NCBI RefSeq assembly: GCF_018320785.1
Contig: NC_054871.1
Location: 16,860,339-16,924,338 of the forward strand
Reading direction: 5' to 3'
Length of the DNA stretch: 64,000 nucleotides
Source: Cheilinus undulatus
Taxonomy: Eukaryota; Chordata; Actinopteri; Labriformes; Labridae
Part shown: positions 58,048 through 64,000 of the stretch, piece by piece
Layout of the letters: every line of letters starts with the position of its first letter
How positions within the stretch are numbered: position 1 is the stretch's first letter
The notes under the pieces: generated by a model
Told to the model about the DNA's origin: nothing
Seen by the model: only the letters and a program-made list of their open reading frames with translations
Databases searched by the model: none
Translations under genes and position numbers: made by a program

Positions 58048-58240
58048 CAACCGACCCCTCTTCACTTTCCCACCGTTCAGCTTCCTGCCTTCATGTTGGT
58101 CACAGAGAGAAAAAGTGCAGGAGGCGTGTATCTGATCTCAGAGAGTGAAGGTCAGAGTGTGGATGATGCTGCCTAACAAATAAAAACCAGTCAGTCAAAG
58201 CAATAGGAGCCCAAATAAAACAGGAAACACGCTTTTCATT
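58048..58240 (+). other. rexo1: rexo1 3'UTR (minimum)
   Basis: The tail follows the TGA at 58045-58047 and runs to two close AATAAA signals (58179-58184 and 58214-58219). A longer form reaching about 59000 cannot be excluded, because AT-rich sequence continues. Confidence 0.55.
58179..58219 (+). terminator. rexo1: rexo1 polyadenylation signals
   Basis: Two canonical AATAAA hexamers lie 35 nt apart, about 130-170 nt after the stop codon. Confidence 0.55.
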
Positions 58241-59436
58241 TGCTTAAAAGAATTTCTGTTATAATAATGTTACTTTACATGTATTCTGTTTATTTGAGTC
58301 TTTTAAGGCCTCAAACATTTTAAGGAGAAAACCTTTCTATAGACTTAAACACCAGGGCATTGTCCAACTAACATTGCTGATTGATATATTAATTGAAGGC
58401 TCTTTCAGTCTTAATTGCACTAAAGAAAATGCTCTTATTTTATAGGGCCTGAGTTTGAGTACCTCATCTTTGTAAAGAAGCATTGACTCCTAATGAATAA
58501 CACGTTACTTGTTTTTTAGGTACACTAGAGTGCAGTCATATCTACGTGTGTCCAACATTGCTCTGTAAATGCACTTTTTTTCATGTTGCACCTCCTTTTT
58601 TCATCACTGATGCTCTGTTTATGGTGCATTTCTTATTGAATTTGCTGGTCGGCCCCTAAACCCTTATTAATCCTATAATACTTGATCACACTCTGCTACT
58701 ACCTATTTACTTGATGGAATATATCACTGTTGTTCAGATAAAACACTGACCACCTGCATGAAACACGTCAAAATTAATCATTGTGATAGCAGGTATTATT
58801 CCTCCATTTTGACACAAAGATAGGTTCAGTGTTGTTGAATTAGGGTAGTATTTGTTGAATACAAACAATCATCATTTAGTGGATACCAGCTAACCTGTGC
58901 AGTTTTATGTTAAATTGACTGAAAAAAGTACTCAAGTGCTGTAAATACGCAGTAAGCAGTTTCCTTTTTGTATATGTTCTTTTTTTGTTGTTTATCTTTT
59001 TCTATTAAAACGTATTAGTAAAAGAAAATTTCCCTCTGTTTTTTACAAATTAGAAAAACCTCGAAGCAGACACAGTGATGAAATGTTAACAAGCACACAC
59101 GGTATAAAGGCCTGTTAACGTGAATTTTTAAAGATGATTTTCAGGCCAAAACAAACGCTCTCTTTGGACACCTTCATCCCTCAGCTTTACCCTCCTAACT
59201 CCCCCACCCTTCACTTCCTGTTTAACTGTTGTTACAGTTACAATGAACACTGAGCCAAGAACAGCAAACCCAAAGGTGTATGACTTCACTCTTTTTCTGT
59301 GTTACTTTCTCATTTCTATTTACCTTATGAAGCCTCACCCACTGCAACCATCTTTTGACATCTATTCTAGTCTTTTCCTGCATTTATTGTGGCATTCTCT
59401 TACATAACAAACAGAAGTCAAAGACAACTGGGAAGT

Positions 59437-60910
59437 ACAACCCCAGTTCAAAAAAAGTTGGGGCACTGTAGAAAATGTACATAAAAACAGAATGCAGTAA
59501 TTCCAAATGTCATAACCCCATATTTTATGGGCATTTTACCATTTCATGAAAAATATTAGCATATGGGGCACATTTGGCCTAGTGGTTTAGGCGCATGTTC
59601 GAATCTGGCCTGTGGCACTTTCCTGCATCTCTCTCCCCAATTCTCTCATCCTTGTTTCTGATTCTATCCACTGTCCTCAGCTGTCATTAAAGGCATACAA
59701 AGCCCAAAAGTAAATCTTTAAAAAACATATTAGAACATTTTGAATTACCAACAGTCTTTGTTGTTTTCTGTTGGTGAAAGGTCTGGACCAGCTCAGCATC
59801 CAGACTCTTCTACTGTGAATCCATACTGTTGGGATGGATATGGTCTGTGGTTTAGCATTGTCTTGTTGTAATATGCAAGGCCTTCCATGAACGAGACATT
59901 GTCTGGATGGGAGCACATGTTGCTCTAAAACCTCTGTCTACTCTTCAGTATTGACAGTGCCTTTCCAGATGACACTAATGCAACCCCATACCATCAGAGA
60001 TGCAGGCTTTTGAACTGTGCTGTGATGAACTGGATGGTCCCTCTCCTCTTCTGTCCACAGGACATGGCATTCTGTGTTTCTTAAAAGAAACACAAATTTG
60101 GATTCATCTGACCACAGAACAGTTTTCCATTTTGCCTCAGTTAATTTTGAATGAGCTTTGGCCTGGAGAAGATGTCAGCATTTCTGGATCATGTTCACAT
60201 ATGGCTTCATCTTTGTATGATACAGCTTTAACTTACATTTATTGGCGGCACATTTATCTGTGCTGACAGACGATGATTTCTGGAATTGTTTCTGAGTCCA
60301 TGCAGTGATTTCCTGTACAGAATCAAATCTGTTTTGAAATTAGTGCCACCAAAGGGCCCAGAGATCATGAGCATCCAATAATGATTTGGCCTTGTATCTT
60401 GCACACAGAGATTTCTACAGATTCTCTAAGCCTTTGATGATATTATGCAGCATAAATGGTGGTATATTCAGTCTTTGTGATTGAATGTTGTAAACATTTT
60501 TCTGAAATTGTTACACAATTTTTAGACAGTTTTTCACGGATCACTAAACTTCTGCCCATCTTTACTTCTGAGAGACTCTTCCTCTCTAAAATGCTCCTTT
60601 TATACCCAGTCATGTCTCTAATCTGTTGCCAGTAAACCTGATTAGTTGCAAGGTGTTAACTCCAGCTGTTTTTCACTAGTACCACTTACTTTTCCAGCCT
60701 TTTATGAACCCGTCTCTACTTTTTTGAGATGTGTTGCTGCCATGAAATACAAAATTATCCCATATTTTTCATAAAATGGTAAAATGCCTCAGTTTCCACA
60801 TCTGATATGTTATTGATGTTCTGTTGTGAAAAAAATATGAGATTTTCAGTTCATTTCATTCTGTTTTTAACTTTTACACAGTGCCCCATTTTCTTTGGAA
60901 TTGGGGTCTT
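59437..60910 (-). mobile_element. Tc1/mariner-family element with ACAACCCC termini (degenerate)
   Basis: The left terminus ACAACCCCAGTTCAAAAAAA and the right terminus, read in reverse as AGACCCCAATTCCAAAGAAA, are each followed by GTTGGGGCACTGT-like sequence and AAAAACAGAATG. The minus strand keeps transposase motifs such as LQQDNAKPQT and SRRVWMLSW. Stops and frameshifts are many. A SINE interrupts it at 59562-59730. Confidence 0.75.
59562..59730 (+). mobile_element. tRNA-derived SINE, copy 5, nested in Tc1 element
   Basis: The head GGCCTAGTGGTTTAGGCGC, the B box TGTTCGAATCTGG, the body (ATCCACTGTCC, GTCATTAAAGGC) and the tail AAAAGTAAATCTTTAAAAAA match the other copies. It splits the older transposon between its left terminus and its transposase remnant. 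Confidence 0.85.
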
Positions 60911-60914
60911 AAGG

Positions 60915-63900
60915 GCAGGTCTGTATACAAACAGGAAGTCAATTACCCATAGTTAATGAGAGTACTGAAACTTTAATAGAAACAAAAAGTTTTAAATTCA
61001 AAACAGTGGCATGTCAAGAAAAGGAAAGAAAAGCTACCCAATTATCAGTCTATTATGAGAAAAATCTGACCAGTAGGGTTCAATTGTGTAAATTCTTAGT
61101 CTGGGACACCCCTAGTTCAGTTCACTTTAAATCTGATAAAAATTACTTTTTTTCAAAGATGCTTTAGGTTAATTTTGCAGATGACACTTTTGCTCCAGGA
61201 TTTGGCCATCCTTGAGACGTGTTTTTGCTGTTTTACATTTCTACTTTCTGTTTCAGTAAAAGCTCTGTGCACTTTCTCCTCCTTTGCTGCACAAACAGTG
61301 TTTGACAGTGTGACAGATTTTTCTGCGTACAGTGTCGGGCCTCTCACGGTCTATATGTCTCTTTAACAGCAGGTGCAGCAGCCGTAATTCTCTCTTCAGC
61401 AGATGTGTAAATTCAGAAAAATGGGAGAGAAATGCTAAACTGAGAGGCCCATCCTTTCTTTGGTGTGTTTGCCGCTTAAGCTCCTCCCGTCACATGTCAG
61501 GATGCATTTCCTCCAGCCAGGCCTCGGACCCCAGGTATGAAAAGAGCCAGTTAGCAGGGATCAATACCTACACAATGTTGCAGTGACAGGGAGGGGGGCT
61601 TCCTAGTGTTTATGGAGTGTTGCAGAGATTTCGAACATGTGGAGCAAAGCAGCTTAGAGGGTTCTTCTTCATTATCAAATTCGATCAGCGCCTCTCTTTC
61701 TCTCTCCTCAGTGATCACCTTTGACTAGCGGGGGTCACGAGGGGAAAGCAGCAGGTTGGGGCCCTGAAAACAGACCCCATGCTGAGAGATGGAGAGCGGC
61801 ATTATCTCAACGTAAAGAAACTCTTAAGTGCCTGACGCCCGAAGAGACTGAAACAATGAGATGATTAGGTGATCTGGAGAAAATAAGAGGGAGCTAGTTT
61901 GATCACATAAATCTTTAAAGCTCCTGGGAGGATGCCTTAACTTGTTGTGAAACAGACTGAAATGAAGACTAATCTCTCTGTAAGACCTACTGAAGAAAGC
62001 TAGATCATCAGCATAAAGACTGATTATTTCTACTCTAATTTTTAATCTTTATACCCCCAGTTTTTAAGGTACTTTTAAGACAGCCTTTTCCTCTATTTTC
62101 CATAACAAAAATCTTTTGTTTTGGTTGTTAGGGAAAGATTTGTATAAAAATACATCATTCAATTGTGTACACAAAAAATCAACAAAGACCCTTTGTCTAT
62201 TGTGGGTGCTAAAATGGGCAAAAAACAAAAGTCCCTTTAATTTGAGATTCTCCGATGGGAAAAATTGATGTTGATCTCTAAAATGAAAATAATTTAAAAA
62301 CACAATATATTGAACGACCTTTGCCAAACTTTGTCATCATTTAATTATAAAAAAGAAATCTTCCAAATATTTCCAAACATATCCAAATTTGTTTGGAAAA
62401 GGCCAAACAAGATATTTCAAGACAAAACGTGTGTTTTAAGGACTGAAGTTTGATATCATCCCACTTATCCCACTTATATGGGTAAGTAGAGGAATAGTGG
62501 AGTGGGTGGCTTTCATTTTGAGTCTTGCAAACTCCAAGCAGGCTTTCATGTGTTTCACATTGAAAACATCGTGTAAATAAACTGCATTTGACCATTAAAA
62601 GACTTCAGGCAGGCATCCTATTGGGTATACCAGTCAAGTCCTTTAACTACAAAGAAATGTAGATGGAAAGTGGAAGGAGGACATCATATCCATAAAAATG
62701 AGAAATCTCTCTTTGCTAAATATGTGCACACAGGTCATGCTCTTCCATCCCTTCATTTATCTTGTAGAAGCAGCTCTTTGGCACATATTAAACATGTGAC
62801 TTTCACTTCTCCCGTCTAAATTAATTTCTCTTCACTCTGTTTGCACAGGTCCTTTTATCACTGCCTCTTAAAGTAGGAGACGATGGCTTAAGAGCCCCTC
62901 ACTCAGAGTCTGTTTTCTCTCTCTGTTGGTCTGAGGTGACCTCTTTCACCCCGCTCTATCCCACTATGGGTGCCCTTGACCCCTGAGACACCCACAGCTG
63001 CCCGTCCCTCTCGCTTTCCATCTTTAATCTGCAGCTCTCCCGCCCAATTAAAAGACTGATCTTTACTCAGCCCTCTCTTATTGATCTGCTGCTGTAGCTG
63101 CTTATAGCCGCACTCCCAGGGGTCGAAGTGGAGATCATAAGAAGCTAATTGGAAGCTTATATGTCTCTCTGTCTTATGATGGAGGAATTATTGCAGGTTA
63201 TTGCATTTCTTAGAGATGAAACTCATTTGATGATAGATGGTGAATAATAGATACGGATGTTAAAACCTTCCATCTGGTATAAAAATGTCATAAACTCTGC
63301 TCCATGTGTGTGCATGTTTGAGTTTTTTTGTGTATGTGTTGTGTTTGCAGCCAGGTCAATGTCACCCTAAGTCCTGAGTGTGTCACAGCCCGTGTCAGGC
63401 CTCACAGCATGATCCAGCCACTCACAGGGGCTTAAGAGAACCAACCGACCCGCCACCCGCTCTCCCTGCCTCCATCAGGTCAAAGGCCAGCCAGCCTCAT
63501 CGATTCCCCTCACCATGAAGACATATTCACCCCCCACTCCGCTACTGCTCACCCCTCTCCAGCCCACATGCTCCCGGACGATCGCGGCGGCCCCTGAAGG
63601 CCCCTCAATTGTGTTCTGCATGCCGATCGATCCGGGTGGTGTCCAAGGGGGGAGTCTTCCTCAGAGATAACTGACAACTACAAAGGTCCCCTCCTGACAG
63701 GCTCTTGTCAATACAAATTTCCACTATTGATAAGTAATTAAAAAAAGCTTGAACATAAGGGGGTTCGCTTTGTGAAACATCTGTTAAACAGGAGACTGTA
63801 ACAAAAAACGTCTGAGTGACAAGAAAAGAAGACAATGACAAAAAAGAGAAATTAAATGCCCCTCCACCCACACCTACTTCAGCTGCCTCCCAGTTTCCAC

Positions 63901-64000
63901 CCACTATCATCAGTTAACACACTTTACCACAACAGGTGCATTAAGTCTCCATCTAATACCATCACTTCATAGTTTTAAGACCTTAGAGATACAATTACAT
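60915..64000. other. Downstream intergenic region, possible regulatory DNA
   Basis: No gene is recognised. From about 61480 to 63620 the DNA is largely repeat-free and richer in GC than the other intergenic parts. It contains homeodomain-type sites (TAATTGG near 63145; ATTGAT near 63080 and 63725). A short ATG frame of about 52 codons starts near 63513, but there is no similarity or splice support for it. Confidence 0.35.

Noticed and set aside
63513..63675. Short ATG frame of about 52 codons in good context near the end of the window
   Set aside because: There is no recognisable similarity and no splice partners, and the length is within chance for a GC-richer region. It could be revisited if conserved.

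Overview
The window is nuclear DNA from a bony fish, most likely a percomorph teleost. It carries three intron-split vertebrate genes, all on the + strand, in a background of fish-type repeats: tRNA-derived SINEs, Tc1/mariner relics, a hAT-type MITE and many microsatellites. Splice sites, reading phases and protein similarity agree along all three genes. I see no bacterial, phage, CRISPR or viral content. I recognise no new biological system. The value lies in clean gene models and some odd repeat and splicing features.

Layout. Positions 1-540 hold nothing recognisable. About 540-760 is a likely promoter and 5' exon of mob3a, whose coding exons lie at 2512-2929, 5145-5347 and 8538-8567 (216 aa). 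A gene-free stretch follows (about 9.2-20.6 kb); it holds two transposase relics, a degenerate pentanucleotide satellite of about 1.3 kb and a (TATC)n microsatellite. mknk2 has a TATA box at 20648, a non-coding first exon and 13 coding exons between 21563 and 30808 (485 aa), then a 3'UTR of about 2.9 kb. The 33.8-41.1 kb interval contains a nearly complete but dead Tc1 element (36606-38129), a hAT-like MITE (38823-39512) and a doubtful small transcript (about 40.0-40.8 kb). rexo1 has 16 coding exons from 41315 to 58047 (1251 aa). Its introns hold an inverted/tandem array of units of about 350 bp, a SINE and a Tc1 relic. Downstream is a Tc1-family element with a SINE nested inside it (59437-60910). 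The last 2.5 kb is largely repeat-free and may be regulatory.

How the genes relate. They are not an operon and work in different processes: mob3a encodes a MOB-family kinase co-regulator, mknk2 the eIF4E kinase acting downstream of ERK/p38, and rexo1 a nuclear DEDDh 3'-5' exonuclease linked to elongin A. From memory, their human counterparts lie in the same order and relative orientation on chromosome 19p13.3 with other genes between them, so the arrangement is best read as conserved vertebrate synteny. All coordinates and exon joins were worked out by hand from consensus splice sites and frame; UTR ends and repeat borders are approximate.
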